From contig NZ_AUBF01000009.1 of NCBI RefSeq assembly GCF_000429105.1, forward strand, positions 101,895 to 165,894: DNA of 64,000 nt. Direction: 5' to 3'. Position numbers and translations under genes: made by a program. This document shows positions 1-10,571 of this stretch, piece by piece. The DNA is from Schaalia suimastitidis DSM 15538. GTDB taxonomy: Bacteria; Actinomycetota; Actinomycetes; Actinomycetales; Actinomycetaceae. The notes under the pieces are model-generated. The model made no database searches, was not told the origin of the DNA, and worked only from the letters and a program-made list of their open reading frames with translations. The stretch's first letter is position 1. Each line of letters opens with the position of its first letter.

Positions 1-1
1 C

Positions 2-682
2 ATTGCCCGGTTCTTGCGGGCCGCAGTGCAGGTGGGTCTGTCCATTATTGTGTCTGGCGCAACTCAAGCTGGGAAAACCACGCTGCTGCGCGCATTGGCA
101 GGTGAAGTCCCACGTACTCGCCGTATCATCACCTGTGAAGAGGTTTTCGAACTTGGGCTGCTCCATCGTGACTGTGTTGCTCTACAAACCAGGCCTGGCA
201 ACCTCGAAGGGCGCGGTGAAGTAAAACTGCGCGACCTTGTGCGCGAAAGCCTTCGTATGCGGCCAGAAACCTTGATCGTCGGCGAAGTGCGTGGCCCAGA
301 AGCCCTTGATTTGCTTCTCGCACTCAACGCTGGGGTGCCAGGCATGGCAACCGTTCACGGTAATAGTGCAAAAGAAGCGCTGTCTAAGCTGACGATGCTA
401 CCGCTACTGGCAGGAGGTAATGTCACCACCGGCTTCGTCCTGCCCACCTTGGCTTCTTCCGTTGACTTGGTGTGCCACGTTAACCGGGAGCGTTCGGGGC
501 ATCGCCGCATCACGGAGGTGCTTGCCTTGCCTGGCCGTGTGGAAGGCGAATCCATTGAAACGTCATTGCTATGGACCGTTGATGATGCCCGGATCCATCG
601 CGGTGGCGGCACACTGGATGCGCACGAGCGTTTCGCAGCAGCAGGCTTTGATCTTGGGCAGCTTCTGGCAGGAGGCGCGTGA
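2..682 (+). CDS. tadA: TadA/CpaF-type pilus secretion ATPase, C-terminal part (5' end outside window)
   Basis: The frame is open from the left edge, so the true start lies upstream and only about 226 residues are visible. They contain a Walker A motif GATQAGKTT (bases 53-79), the acidic stretch LIVGEVRGPEALDLL typical of the Walker B region, and the His-box-like ATVHGNS. These mark the C-terminal domain of type II/IV secretion ATPases of the TadA/CpaF class, cytoplasmic motors for assembling Flp/Tad pili. The tadB- and tadC-like genes follow directly with overlaps of a few bases, which supports one operon. In actinobacteria this ATPase usually follows a CpaE-like protein, which would lie outside the window. 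Confidence 0.87.
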   Translation: MARFLRAAVQVGLSIIVSGATQAGKTTLLRALAGEVPRTRRIITCEEVFELGLLHRDCVALQTRPGNLEGRGEVKLRDLVRESLRMRPETLIVGEVRGPEALDLLLALNAGVPGMATVHGNSAKEALSKLTMLPLLAGGNVTTGFVLPTLASSVDLVCHVNRERSGHRRITEVLALPGRVEGESIETSLLWTVDDARIHRGGGTLDAHERFAAAGFDLGQLLAGGA

Positions 683-1542
683 TGTTCGCAATTATGCTTG
701 GTGTCCTTTTCGCCGCCGGTGTCCTGCTAATGGCATCCGTTTTCGTTGGCACACCACACGTGGGTATTCGCGTGCCGAGGTGGTGGCTGGCGTGGTCCGA
801 CCAGATCATCCGCAGTCGGATCACGTGGCTTACACCATGGCGACTGGTCGCCTTGAGCATCATCGTTGCTGTCGTTGTGGGACTTGCTGTTGGCGTGTGG
901 ACAAGGGTGTGGGTTGTCAGCATTACTTTGATGGTGTTGTCTTTGCCTGCCTTGCCGTTGGTGGTGGCCCAGCGGGCACGGGCCCACAGTCGTTTGATGC
1001 AACGCGCTTGGCCTGATGTTGTTGACGCGTTGGTATCGGGCGTGCGCGCTGGTGCAGGTTTGCCTGACCTGTTGTGTGAGCTTGCTGTCAGTGGGCCGGA
1101 GGTGTTGCGGCCCCATTTTTCGGTTTTTGTTAGTCACTACCGTGCGCATGGAAAATTCAGTGAAGCACTTGATCGTGTGAAAGAGCGCTGTGCTGACCCT
1201 GTGGCAGACCGCATTATTGAGGCTTTGCGTCTGGCCCGTGAGGTCGGTGGTGCTGACCTTGGGGTTGTGTTGCGTGATCTTGGGGTGTTGCTGCGCGAAG
1301 AAGCGCGCACTCGAGGTGAATTGGAGGCTCGCCAGTCGTGGACCGTTAACGCTGCCCGCCTTGCCGTCGTTGCCCCGTGGCTGGTGCTTGTCATGGTGTC
1401 AGCACAGCCAGGTGCAGCTGCCGCGTGGAATACGCCTCATGGTGCGATTGTCTTATTCATTGGCGCTGTGTGCTGTGCGGGCGCCTACGGCTTGATGCAC
1501 CTGTTGGGTCGCCTCCCCACAGAGAAACGGGGTTTGCGGTGA
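682..1542 (+). CDS. tadB: TadB-like pilus assembly inner-membrane protein
   Basis: A 286-residue membrane protein. The N-terminal quarter is hydrophobic (around LVALSIIVAVVVGLAVGV), the middle is a cytoplasmic helical domain of the type II secretion F family (DVVDALVSGVRAGAGLPD, EALRLAREVGGADLG), and two hydrophobic segments end the protein. TadB and TadC form the inner-membrane platform on which the TadA motor acts. I start it at ATG 682 because AGGAGG at 669-674 sits seven bases upstream; a GTG at 679 is too close to that site. The start overlaps the tadA stop by one base, implying translational coupling. Confidence 0.85.
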   Translation: MFAIMLGVLFAAGVLLMASVFVGTPHVGIRVPRWWLAWSDQIIRSRITWLTPWRLVALSIIVAVVVGLAVGVWTRVWVVSITLMVLSLPALPLVVAQRARAHSRLMQRAWPDVVDALVSGVRAGAGLPDLLCELAVSGPEVLRPHFSVFVSHYRAHGKFSEALDRVKERCADPVADRIIEALRLAREVGGADLGVVLRDLGVLLREEARTRGELEARQSWTVNAARLAVVAPWLVLVMVSAQPGAAAAWNTPHGAIVLFIGAVCCAGAYGLMHLLGRLPTEKRGLR

Positions 1543-2432
1543 GCGAAAATCTTTTGTCGGTCGTATTTGCTCTGGGTGTTTGTGGCGGAATCATACTGAT
1601 AATCGCCGCTGTGCGTCTGCGTTACCCCAGTTTGGCACAACGTGTTGCCCAAGCTCAGCCCCAGGCGTGGTCACCGTCAGGCTCCGCTTCGCGTCGATTA
1701 CCCACCTGGTTGACCTCCGTGTTAGAAACCATAGGGTCAACCCACGGCAGCGTTGAACGACGCCTCACACTTTTGGGTTCTCCTGATTCGGTGGTGAACT
1801 TTCGTCTTCAACAGGTTGGTATCGCAGTGGTGACCAGTGCGCTCAGTGCAACTATGGTCGCCCCGTTACTGTGGTCCAAACATCCAGAACGTGCAGTTTT
1901 GCTGTTGCTGCTTGGGGTTACCCTTGGTGCGCTCGCGGGTGCTGCACTGGTGGATTGGCTGTTGTCGGTGCGTGCCAAAGCACGCCAAAAGGCTATCGAG
2001 CAGCAGGTTCCTGATGCTTCAGAACTGATGGCGCTTGCGGTCAGTGCAGGTGAATCTGTGCCCGATGCGCTTGCCCGGGTGGCCCGAGCGTGTTCTTCCC
2101 CTATTGCTGGCGAATTCCACCGTGCGGTGCGCCATATCCATTTGGGTGAATCCACCACTCAAGCCCTTGCCGATCTTGCGGCACGCAACGACTCGCCTGC
2201 CCTTGATCGTTTGGCACGCACTCTGATTGCTGCCATAGAGCGGGGCTCACCTTTGACGCAAATCCTCCACGACCAAGCCCGTGATATTCGGGAGCATTCC
2301 CGCGCAGCCCTTATGGAGGAAGGAGGAAAAAGAGAAATCGCCATGCTCTTTCCCGTGGTTTTCCTGATTTTGCCCATCACAGTGCTGTTTGCACTGTATC
2401 CCGGGCTGGTAGCCCTCTCCTTTTCGCCGTAG
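1539..2432 (+). CDS. tadC: TadC-like pilus assembly inner-membrane protein
   Basis: The frame is open further upstream, but GTG 1539 overlaps the tadB stop by four bases and is the likely start, giving 297 residues. The protein begins with a membrane segment (LLSVVFALGVCGGIILIIAA) and has a type II secretion F-type core (QVPDASELMALAVSAGESVPDALARVA) followed by a second cytoplasmic helical part. It ends with a hydrophobic segment (IAMLFPVVFLILPITVLFALYPG), the usual TadC layout. It pairs with TadB as the platform of the Flp pilus machine. About 160 bases separate it from the pilin gene, enough room for a separate promoter. Confidence 0.84.
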   Translation: MSENLLSVVFALGVCGGIILIIAAVRLRYPSLAQRVAQAQPQAWSPSGSASRRLPTWLTSVLETIGSTHGSVERRLTLLGSPDSVVNFRLQQVGIAVVTSALSATMVAPLLWSKHPERAVLLLLLGVTLGALAGAALVDWLLSVRAKARQKAIEQQVPDASELMALAVSAGESVPDALARVARACSSPIAGEFHRAVRHIHLGESTTQALADLAARNDSPALDRLARTLIAAIERGSPLTQILHDQARDIREHSRAALMEEGGKREIAMLFPVVFLILPITVLFALYPGLVALSFSP

Positions 2433-2591
2433 TGTGGAAGACGTTGTCGGTGTCGACAACCCCGCCTAGGCGCCTTTCGCCCGCAACCTGTTTTCCTTGT
2501 CCACAATCTACTCTCGTCTTCTACGATCGGCTTTCGTTCCGATCCCGATTTTCCACACGCCGACCCCCATCAACACTTCAAGGAGCTTCCC

Positions 2592-2783
2592 ATGGTAATC
2601 ATCACCGCAATTTTTGCGTTCTTCTTCCCAGCTCGTGGCGACGATACTGAACGAGGTGACGTCCCTGGGTGGGTACTTGTTACGCTCATGACAGCCGCCT
2701 TGGTGGTGGCCATATGGACGGTGGCTCAAACACAACTCGTGCAGGTATTTGAAAGTGCGATCAACAAAATCGCCGTCATCTAA
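2592..2783 (+). CDS. Small Flp pilin-like membrane protein
   Basis: A 63-residue protein starting after AAGGAGCTTCCC. It has a hydrophobic start, a polar stretch ARGDDTERGD, then one long hydrophobic helix (WVLVTLMTAALVVAIWTVA) and a short C-terminal amphipathic tail. Size, single helix and position between tadC and TadE-like genes match the small pilin subunit of actinobacterial Tad loci. The putative processing site would fall after the Gly of ERGD. The residue at the usual +5 Glu position is Trp here, so this is not a textbook Flp pilin. It could instead be an accessory prepilin-like protein. Confidence 0.72.
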   Translation: MVIITAIFAFFFPARGDDTERGDVPGWVLVTLMTAALVVAIWTVAQTQLVQVFESAINKIAVI

Positions 2784-3189
2784 CGGCCGGGCAGCAAGTC
2801 ATGGCTGGTGCCGCGACGAGGAAGGGTCCGAAGTGGTATCCCATGTCCTCGTCCAGGTACTTGTCGTTGTCCTTTTCCTTGGGCTTATCCAACTTGGCCT
2901 TGCACTTCACTGCCGAAACATGGCGACACTGGCTGCTGTTGAAGGAGCGCGCCGCGCTGCTTTGGTAGGAAGTAGCGATGAAGAGGGCCGTCAACGTGTC
3001 CACGCCATGCTCGACACTATGCTTTCCCCCGCAGTGAGTGAAGTGACTGTGTCACGTGTGGGTAGCGCAGGTCAGCAGGTCGTGGAAGTCAGTGTACGCA
3101 CCAGCGTGCCGCTTGTAGCTACGTGGGGACCGCAGTGGTTGCGTGTGACGGGCCGTGCACCGGTAGAGGTGACGCAGCATGACGAATAG
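2749..3189 (+). CDS. tadE: TadE-like minor pilin / pilus assembly protein
   Basis: About 146 residues with the TadE layout: a short polar leader ending in RDEEG, a strong hydrophobic helix (VLVQVLVVVLFLGLIQLGLAL), then an extracytoplasmic domain beginning RNMATLAAVEGARRAALVG. TadE-like proteins are processed by the prepilin peptidase at the Gly before the helix and act in pilus assembly. The start is uncertain. No ATG is in frame; TTG 2749 and GTG 2755 both overlap the end of the pilin gene, and no strong ribosome site is visible. The next gene overlaps its stop by eleven bases. Confidence 0.78.
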   Translation: MKVRSTKSPSSNGRAASHGWCRDEEGSEVVSHVLVQVLVVVLFLGLIQLGLALHCRNMATLAAVEGARRAALVGSSDEEGRQRVHAMLDTMLSPAVSEVTVSRVGSAGQQVVEVSVRTSVPLVATWGPQWLRVTGRAPVEVTQHDE

Positions 3190-3595
3190 AGCGTCCACCA
3201 ATGGGGAAAAGGGTGAGGCCACCATTGAGTTTGTTGGACTCGTCGTTGTCCTGGTGGTGCCACTGTTCTATTTCATTCTCACGCTCGCTCAAGTGCAGGC
3301 AACGGTATTTGCAGCGGAATCGGCCAGTGCCTCGGCCAGCAAATTAGTGGCGCGTAATGCCGAGGCTACAGCTGGCGCGCACGAGCAGATTACGATGACC
3401 TTCGCTGATTTTGGGTTACAAGCGCCGCAGTCGGTAGATATTGGGTGCACTGTCTGTGAGGGGCCAGAGCGCAATATTACGGTGACAGTGCAAGCAATGG
3501 TGCAGTGGCCGTTGGTACCACAGTGGATGAATGTTGCACAGATTCCCATTTCAGCCAGTGCCACCACCTTGGTCGAGCAGGTGAGTGTCCAATGA
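3179..3595 (+). CDS. TadE/TadF-like pilus assembly protein
   Basis: A 138-residue protein. The leader ending EKG is followed by EATIEFVGLVVVLVVPLFYF, which keeps the Glu at +5 expected for a prepilin-peptidase substrate. The rest is an extracytoplasmic domain with two cysteines close together (GCTVCEG), likely a disulfide. It lies between two other minor-pilin genes and overlaps both, so it is in the same operon. TadE and TadF cannot be separated by eye here. Confidence 0.78.
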   Translation: MTNRASTNGEKGEATIEFVGLVVVLVVPLFYFILTLAQVQATVFAAESASASASKLVARNAEATAGAHEQITMTFADFGLQAPQSVDIGCTVCEGPERNITVTVQAMVQWPLVPQWMNVAQIPISASATTLVEQVSVQ

Positions 3596-4035
3596 GGCCA
3601 CAGCCTGACGCCGAAGAAGGCCGCGTGAGTTTATTAATGCTCCTCGTGTTGGTTATCGTGCTCTCTCTGGTGCTGGTCGGGGCGGCAGTTAGTGCTCTTG
3701 AAGTGCAGCGAATGCGTTTACTGTCGTGCGCCGACACCGTGGCTAATGCGGCCGCGCAGGTAGGTGACGCCGATGCGTTTTACCGAGGCGGTGCCTCGGA
3801 TCGCTTACCGATACACGTTGTTGGCGCTACACAACGGGCCGAGGCGACACTTAGTCGTGCGCGGCAGGCGAATTGTCGCGTGGGAGAAGGTGTGACACTG
3901 CAGTCAGTCAATATCGAAGGTGGCGATGTTGTGGTACGTGTGACTACGCAGGCAGTGATCCCTGTGTTTCCTGAGATTGTTGGTGACGTTGTGGCTCCCC
4001 GGTTGGATATTACGGCTGCTGCGCGGCTTTACTGA
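3592..4035 (+). CDS. TadE-like protein of the actinobacterial helicase/secretion neighbourhood type
   Basis: The open frame extends further upstream, but ATG 3592 overlaps the previous stop by four bases and is the likely start, giving 147 residues. The protein has a short charged leader DAEEGRVS, one long hydrophobic helix (LLMLLVLVIVLSLVLVGAAVSA), then a domain beginning RMRLLSCADTVANAAAQ. That layout matches the TadE-like proteins found beside the CpaE-like protein, ATPase and DEAD-box helicase of actinobacteria (the family behind TIGR03816). It is the last gene of the pilus operon seen here. The family label is from memory of its architecture and was not searched. Confidence 0.72.
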   Translation: MRPQPDAEEGRVSLLMLLVLVIVLSLVLVGAAVSALEVQRMRLLSCADTVANAAAQVGDADAFYRGGASDRLPIHVVGATQRAEATLSRARQANCRVGEGVTLQSVNIEGGDVVVRVTTQAVIPVFPEIVGDVVAPRLDITAAARLY

Positions 4036-4104
4036 CCTGACGATAGGGTCATATTGGCAGGTCCACATACTGGAAAGGTAATGCGGTGGTAAAATAATGC
4101 TTGA

Positions 4105-5478
<1,374 letters not shown>

Positions 5479-5493
5479 TCCACGCCACTTTAA

Positions 5494-5530
5494 GCGGGGC
5501 AGCCACTTGGGACAACCAGGGCTGCCCCGC
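5494..5530 (+). terminator. Hairpin after gdhA
   Basis: An 11-bp perfect inverted repeat, GCGGGGCAGCC at 5494-5504 and its complement at 5520-5530, starts 16 bases after the gdhA stop. No U-run follows, which is common in high-GC actinobacteria. It probably ends gdhA transcription. Confidence 0.65.
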
Positions 5531-5642
5531 TGCCTGTATGCGCAGTGCGCCGTAATCTACAGCGGACCGTTATGTGCAGTGGAGCGCACCATAGTGGGGC
5601 CTAACACCGGCGCCGAGGGCGACTAAAGGCATGCCCCTCGCG

Positions 5643-5648
5643 TAGGCT
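5643..5648 (+). promoter_or_regulatory. -10 element for a leaderless prfB transcript
   Basis: TAGGCT lies exactly six bases before the GTG start of prfB, with no ribosome-binding site between them. This spacing would put transcription start on the start codon, the signature of leaderless actinobacterial genes. The same geometry occurs at 16394 and 25979. Confidence 0.55.
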
Positions 5649-5654
5649 ATAGGG

Positions 5655-6785
5655 GTGGCAATTGAGTACTCAGAAGAGATCCAGTCCCTGCGCACCACGA
5701 TGGACAATATCGTGGCCGTTGTGCAGCCCGAAAAACTGCGCAGCGAAATTGCGCAGTTAACGGAGAAAGCCGCAGCCCCCGACCTATGGGATGACCCTGC
5801 GAAAGCACAGGAAGTCACCTCGGCACTCAGTCACCGGCAAAGTGAATTGGATCGTGTCACCAGCATGACCAGCCGCATCGATGACCTTGAGGCGATGGTG
5901 GATATGGCTGGCGAAATTGCGCAAGATGACGCTGACGAAGCCGCAGAGATCCTTGCCGAAACCGAAAAAGACTTGGCGAAACTACGGGCGGACCTGTCGG
6001 ATCTAGAAATTCGCACCCTCCTTGATGGCGAGTATGACGAACGAAACGCGGTGATCACCATCCGCTCAGGTGCAGGTGGTGTCGATGCCGCAGATTTCGC
6101 TGAAATACTCCTCCGCATGTACCTGAGGTGGGCCGAACGCCACGGGTATCCCACAAAGGTTATGGACACGTCATACGCTGAAGAAGCCGGGCTAAAATCG
6201 GCCACCTTCGAAGTGCAAGCCCCTTACGCATACGGCACCTTGTCGGTCGAAGCAGGCACGCACCGCCTCGTCCGTATCAGCCCATTTGATAACCAAGGGC
6301 GTCGGCAAACCTCGTTTGCAGCAGTGGAAGTAATCCCTCTGATTGAATCCACTGACCACATTGAAATCCCAGAACATGAACTCAAAGTAGATGTTTTCCG
6401 TTCCTCAGGGCCGGGCGGACAGTCAGTCAATACCACTGACTCTGCGGTGCGGATGACCCACATCCCCACAGGCATTGTGGTGTCCATGCAGGACGAAAAA
6501 TCACAGATTCAAAACCGTGCTGCCGCGCTACGTGTCCTTCAGTCCCGTCTGCTCATGCGTCGCCATGAAGAAGAGCAGGCAATGAAGAAAGAACTGGCGG
6601 GTGACGTCAAAGCATCGTGGGGTGATCAGATGCGCTCCTATGTGCTGCAGCCTTATCAGATGGTCAAGGATCTGCGCACCGAATATGAATCGGGCAATCC
6701 GCAGTCGGTATTTGATGGGGATATTGACGGCTTCATTAACGCCGGTATTCGCTGGCGTAAGAACCAGGCAGCCGAAGAACGCTGA
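5655..6785 (+). CDS. prfB: Peptide chain release factor 2
   Basis: A 376-residue class I release factor that recognises UGA/UAA stop codons and triggers peptidyl-tRNA hydrolysis. The anticodon-like tripeptide SPF, which distinguishes RF2 from RF1, is near residue 209 ([13 protein letters not shown]). The catalytic GGQ is at residues 254-256 ([20 protein letters not shown]). The gene starts at GTG and reads through without the internal UGA frameshift known from many other bacteria, so the autoregulatory frameshift is absent. It heads the prfB-ftsE-ftsX-smpB-ssrA order typical of actinobacteria. Confidence 0.96.
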   Translation: MAIEYSEEIQSLRTTMDNIVAVVQPEKLRSEIAQLTEKAAAPDLWDDPAKAQEVTSALSHRQSELDRVTSMTSRIDDLEAMVDMAGEIAQDDADEAAEILAETEKDLAKLRADLSDLEIRTLLDGEYDERNAVITIRSGAGGVDAADFAEILLRMYLRWAERHGYPTKVMDTSYAEEAGLKSATFEVQAPYAYGTLSVEAGTHRLVRISPFDNQGRRQTSFAAVEVIPLIESTDHIEIPEHELKVDVFRSSGPGGQSVNTTDSAVRMTHIPTGIVVSMQDEKSQIQNRAAALRVLQSRLLMRRHEEEQAMKKELAGDVKASWGDQMRSYVLQPYQMVKDLRTEYESGNPQSVFDGDIDGFINAGIRWRKNQAAEER

Positions 6786-6901
6786 GAGTCACCAGCACCA
6801 TAGGGCACATATCGTGAATTAGGCGTGTCGCCACCTGCGAACGGACAAAGGCGCGCCTAACCTGAAGTGGACCATGTCCCCGAATTGGATGGCCCCACGA
6901 T

Positions 6902-7591
6902 ATGATCCGCTTCGACGATGTTTCGATGGTGTACGCCAAAGGCGCACGCCCCGCACTTGACCACGTGAGTTTAGAAGTCGAGCGCGAAGAATTTGTGTTC
7001 CTTGTGGGCAAATCCGGGTCAGGTAAATCCACCTTCCTTCAGCTAGTCATGCGTGAACACAAGGCCACGTCAGGCAAGGTGTGGGTCCTTGGTCAAGATG
7101 TTGGGAAATTGTCCCGCTGGTCAGTGCCGAAACTACGCCGCCAGGTCGGCACAGTATTTCAAGATTTTCGCCTCCTGCCGTCCAAATCGGTGTACGAAAA
7201 TGTCGCTTTGGCAATGCAGGTAATTGGCAAGCCGCGTCACGCCATTGAAACGTCAGTACCTGACGTCCTCGACATGGTGGGGCTGAAAGGTAAAGAACGG
7301 CGTCTACCGCATGAACTTTCCGGCGGTGAAGAACAGCGTGTAGCAATTGCGCGCGCCATGGTGAACCGTCCGCAACTGTTGCTGGCTGACGAACCGACCG
7401 GGAACCTCGACCCGGATACGTCTCTTGGCATTATGCGACTGCTGGATCGTATTAACCGCACGGGGACGACCGTTGTCATGGCAACTCACGATGCAGCGAT
7501 CGTCAACCAGATGCGTAAACGTGTCATTGAGCTGGATAACGGGCACGTGGTGCGTGACCAACAGCGTGGCGTGTACGGAGAAGGGAACTGA
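6902..7591 (+). CDS. ftsE: Cell-division ABC ATPase FtsE
   Basis: A 229-residue ABC ATPase. Walker A is GKSGSGKST (residues 36-44), the signature is LSGGEEQ (near 139), Walker B is LLLADEP (near 160), with the switch His in MATHDAA. The signature has Glu where most families have Gln. The ATPase pairs with FtsX at the membrane and activates periplasmic or cell-wall peptidoglycan hydrolases during division. FtsX and a coiled-coil M23 hydrolase follow immediately, completing the expected module. No strong ribosome site is visible before ATG 6902. Confidence 0.94.
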   Translation: MIRFDDVSMVYAKGARPALDHVSLEVEREEFVFLVGKSGSGKSTFLQLVMREHKATSGKVWVLGQDVGKLSRWSVPKLRRQVGTVFQDFRLLPSKSVYENVALAMQVIGKPRHAIETSVPDVLDMVGLKGKERRLPHELSGGEEQRVAIARAMVNRPQLLLADEPTGNLDPDTSLGIMRLLDRINRTGTTVVMATHDAAIVNQMRKRVIELDNGHVVRDQQRGVYGEGN

Positions 7592-7595
7592 CACG

Positions 7596-8510
7596 ATGAA
7601 ACTCCGTTTTATCCTCGCCGAGGTCGGCAAAGGCCTGTCCCGCAACCGCGCTATGACAATCGCCGTGATCTTGGTGACCTTCGTGTCGCTCCTATTTGTG
7701 GGTGTCGCAGGACTATCTCAAATGCAGATTTCTCGGATGAAATCACAGTGGTACGACAAAATTGAAGTGTCAGTGTACATGTGCGCCCAAGACGACGAAA
7801 TGCCGCAGTGCAATGGCCTCGAAGCCACTGAAGAACAAATTGCCGCAGTACGCACACGCCTACAATCAGCTGAACTTGCGCCACTGGTCAAAGAAGTTTA
7901 CGAGGAATCCAAAGCTGAGGCTTTCAAAAACTTCACTGAACTTTTCGGCAATACCACCATTTACCAGTGGACCACTGAAGACATGATGGCCGTGTCATTC
8001 CGCGTCAAACTTGTTGACCCCGAACAGTACACGGTGATTCAAGAAGAATTCTCAGGCACAGCTGGTGTGGCGGTCGTCAAAGACCAACGAGAAATCGTCG
8101 AGCCACTGTTTAAAGTGATCGACACGGCGAAATTGTGGGCCCTTGGATTGGCCGCGGTGATGATTGTGGCCGCCGTTTTGCTGATCACCACAACGATTCG
8201 TCTATCGGCCCTGAGTCGTGAACGCGAAACCTCCATTATGCGTCTCGTGGGTGCTTCCTCCTTGTTTATCCAAGCCCCCTTCATGATTGAAGGCGCCTTG
8301 GCGGCAGTGACGGGCGCGATACTTGCCGTGGGCACCTTGTTCCTTGGCGTCCACCTGCTGATCGACGGCTGGTTGGCTAAAGCATTCCAATGGACCAGTT
8401 TTATTGGGACTGCGGAGGTATGGATTATTACGCCGCTGCTCATTGGCGCAGCCGTGCTCCTGGCCTTATTTGCCTCAATGTTCTCACTTGCGAAGTACAC
8501 GAAGATCTGA
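7596..8510 (+). CDS. ftsX: Cell-division membrane protein FtsX
   Basis: 304 residues, starting at ATG 7596 five bases after the ftsE stop region. One N-terminal membrane helix (MTIAVILVTFVSLLFVGVAG) is followed by an extracellular domain and three C-terminal helices. The extracellular part contains two cysteines (YMCAQDDEMPQC) that could form a disulfide, as in mycobacterial FtsX. It transmits FtsE ATPase cycles to extracellular hydrolases. The next gene begins 11 bases after its stop and encodes a likely partner hydrolase. Confidence 0.93.
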   Translation: MKLRFILAEVGKGLSRNRAMTIAVILVTFVSLLFVGVAGLSQMQISRMKSQWYDKIEVSVYMCAQDDEMPQCNGLEATEEQIAAVRTRLQSAELAPLVKEVYEESKAEAFKNFTELFGNTTIYQWTTEDMMAVSFRVKLVDPEQYTVIQEEFSGTAGVAVVKDQREIVEPLFKVIDTAKLWALGLAAVMIVAAVLLITTTIRLSALSRERETSIMRLVGASSLFIQAPFMIEGALAAVTGAILAVGTLFLGVHLLIDGWLAKAFQWTSFIGTAEVWIITPLLIGAAVLLALFASMFSLAKYTKI

Positions 8511-8521
8511 GCGGAGGAATC

Positions 8522-9895
8522 ATGATGCGTCATCGCCGCCACCGGTCCACCCTATCGCTTGGGGCTCGCACGTCTGTTGCGCGACGAGGCGTTGCAGCGC
8601 TTGCGCTGGTCCTGGCCGTTCCGCTGTCGCTGCTTTCTGTCACTCCTGCGTCGGTTGCTGACGAACGTGACGACGCGGTGGCGCGGCAGCAAGCAGCGCA
8701 GGCGCGTGCTGACCAGTTACGCATTGACCTTCAAGGCATTGGTACGGAATTGGCGCAGATCTACATTGATCTTGATGCTCTCAATCAGCAGATTCCACTA
8801 GCAGAAGGTGACCTTGCCGCAGCGCAGGTGAGGCGTGACAATGCGGAACGTGAACATCAGATCGCTGTTGAGCAACTTGAAGCGTCCCGTGGCGAACAGG
8901 AGCGACTGGAGGCTGAGGTCGCTTCGTCACAGGACCGACAAGAACAAGCGACGAAAACAATTGGCGGTATGGCACGCGAAATGTACCGAGGTGGTATGAC
9001 CTCGCCGATGGCGTTGGTCTTGTCCGCCGAAGGTAGCCAAGAGATTGGACAGCGTGCTGCTGCCGCGGAAGTCCTTGCCAAAAGCCAAGATCAGGCGCTC
9101 CAACAAGCGTTGAACTCAGAGTCCACACAACGTAATCAGGCTGCGCGACAAGAAGCAATCACTGCGCGTGTTACTCAACTGGAAGAAACGGCGCGTGCTG
9201 CCGCGGAAGCCGCAGCTCAGGCAGAGCGTGATGCCGAAGCGAAGGTACTTGAGCTCGCGTCACTACGTGAACAGGCTCAGGCAAAACAGGAAGAATGGAA
9301 CGGACGTCAAGCTGAAGCCACTGCTCAACTTGCTCAAGCCGACCGCGAATTTGCTGACGCTGCTGCACAGGTGCAACGCCTCGACGCTGAACGTGAAGCG
9401 CAGCTTGCTCGGGAACGCGCGGCAGCAGCGGCAGCAGCAAGCAGTGGCAGCTCAGGTTCGTCGGGGTCTTCCGGTTCTTCTTCGGTGTCGTCATCCTCTG
9501 GTTTTGTCTACCCGTTGCCGTCGTACTATCCGGTGACCTCGCCTTTCGGGTGGCGTATCCATCCCATTACAGGGGTGCGTACCATGCACCAGGGAACTGA
9601 TTTCGGTGCTCCTTGCGGTGTTCCAGTGTATTCGGTGGCAAGTGGTTACGTCACTGATGTGAAGTGGTGGGGCACTGGTGGCCAGACGGTGTGGGTGAAC
9701 CACGGGACGATTAATGGCACTCCGATGGTGTCGCACTACCTGCACTTATCGGCCTACTCTGTGTCTGTCGGCCAGTATGTGCGTGCTGGACAGCAGGTAG
9801 GTTTGGTGGGCACGACGGGTGGCTCAACCGGGTGCCACCTTCACCTAGGGTTTATCGCCAACGGTAGTTACGTCAACCCGATGAACTACCTGTGA
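8522..9895 (+). CDS. Secreted coiled-coil M23 peptidoglycan hydrolase (EnvC/RipC-like FtsEX partner)
   Basis: 457 residues from ATG 8522, behind GGAGG. An Arg-rich start and hydrophobic stretch (GVAALALVLAVPLSLLSVTP) form a signal peptide. Residues about 45-290 are a heptad-rich coiled coil full of Ala, Gln and Glu. A Ser-Gly linker near 305-325 leads to a C-terminal M23 (LytM) domain. The zinc-site motifs are visible as HQGTDFG near residue 356 and GCHLHLGF near 440, with both key histidines retained, so it is probably catalytically active. Position right after ftsEX and the coiled coil suggest regulation by FtsX. Confidence 0.88.
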   Translation: MMRHRRHRSTLSLGARTSVARRGVAALALVLAVPLSLLSVTPASVADERDDAVARQQAAQARADQLRIDLQGIGTELAQIYIDLDALNQQIPLAEGDLAAAQVRRDNAEREHQIAVEQLEASRGEQERLEAEVASSQDRQEQATKTIGGMAREMYRGGMTSPMALVLSAEGSQEIGQRAAAAEVLAKSQDQALQQALNSESTQRNQAARQEAITARVTQLEETARAAAEAAAQAERDAEAKVLELASLREQAQAKQEEWNGRQAEATAQLAQADREFADAAAQVQRLDAEREAQLARERAAAAAAASSGSSGSSGSSGSSSVSSSSGFVYPLPSYYPVTSPFGWRIHPITGVRTMHQGTDFGAPCGVPVYSVASGYVTDVKWWGTGGQTVWVNHGTINGTPMVSHYLHLSAYSVSVGQYVRAGQQVGLVGTTGGSTGCHLHLGFIANGSYVNPMNYL

Positions 9896-10043
9896 ACTGA
9901 CGCTACCACTGCTTGCGAATGGTCACGCGGTGCTGCTACTCAGGTAGCGGCGCTGGCCATCCCGTTTTGGTGCGATGAAGATGCACGGCGGGCGCGCCTC
10001 GTCTATCGTAGGTGTGCTGGAGTCAAGAAGGGAGGAAGCACCG

Positions 10044-10571
10044 ATGCCCAAAGAGTGGAAAAAGCCGAAGATGACCGAGGCGGAGCGCCGCAAAGCAGAA
10101 GCGGACTCGAAAAAAGTTGTTGCTCGCAACAAGAAAGCACGCCACGACTATCTTATCGAAGACACGTGGGAGGCAGGTCTGGTGCTTTCGGGAACCGAGG
10201 TGAAAGCGCTACGAATGGGGCGCGCGTCGCTAGTTGACGCGTGGGTGGAAACCAAGGATGGTGAAGCGTGGCTGTACGGTGCCAATATCCCCATGTATGC
10301 GCAAGGCTCGTGGAATAATCACGCGCCGACACGTAAACGGAAACTGCTGCTTCACAAGGCAGAAATTGTGCGTCTCGCGCAGAAAGTTGCGGCCAAAGGC
10401 TATACGATTGTGCCTTTGGAACTGTACTTTATCGGTGGAAAAGCCAAGGTCGAGATTGCTTTGGCCAAAGGTAAACAAGAGTTCGACAAGCGTCATGCCT
10501 TGCGTGAAGCGCAAGATAAGCGTGAGGCGGAACGTGCGATGAGTCGTTACGTTAAGCGGCCTCAGCGTTAA
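10044..10571 (+). CDS. smpB: SsrA-binding protein SmpB
   Basis: 175 residues from ATG 10044, preceded by GGGAGGAAGC. SmpB binds tmRNA and brings it to stalled ribosomes for trans-translation. The conserved core is clear: NKKARHDYLIEDTWEAGLVL, GTEVKALR, and the C-terminal region LALAKGKQEFDKRHALREAQ. The N-terminus has a short Lys/Glu-rich extension. Its RNA partner, ssrA, lies 265 bases downstream on the same strand. Confidence 0.96.
   Translation: MPKEWKKPKMTEAERRKAEADSKKVVARNKKARHDYLIEDTWEAGLVLSGTEVKALRMGRASLVDAWVETKDGEAWLYGANIPMYAQGSWNNHAPTRKRKLLLHKAEIVRLAQKVAAKGYTIVPLELYFIGGKAKVEIALAKGKQEFDKRHALREAQDKREAERAMSRYVKRPQR

Noticed and set aside
5655..6785. Programmed frameshift in prfB
   Set aside because: The frame is continuous from GTG to the end with all RF2 motifs; no internal UGA with a Shine-Dalgarno-like site is present.
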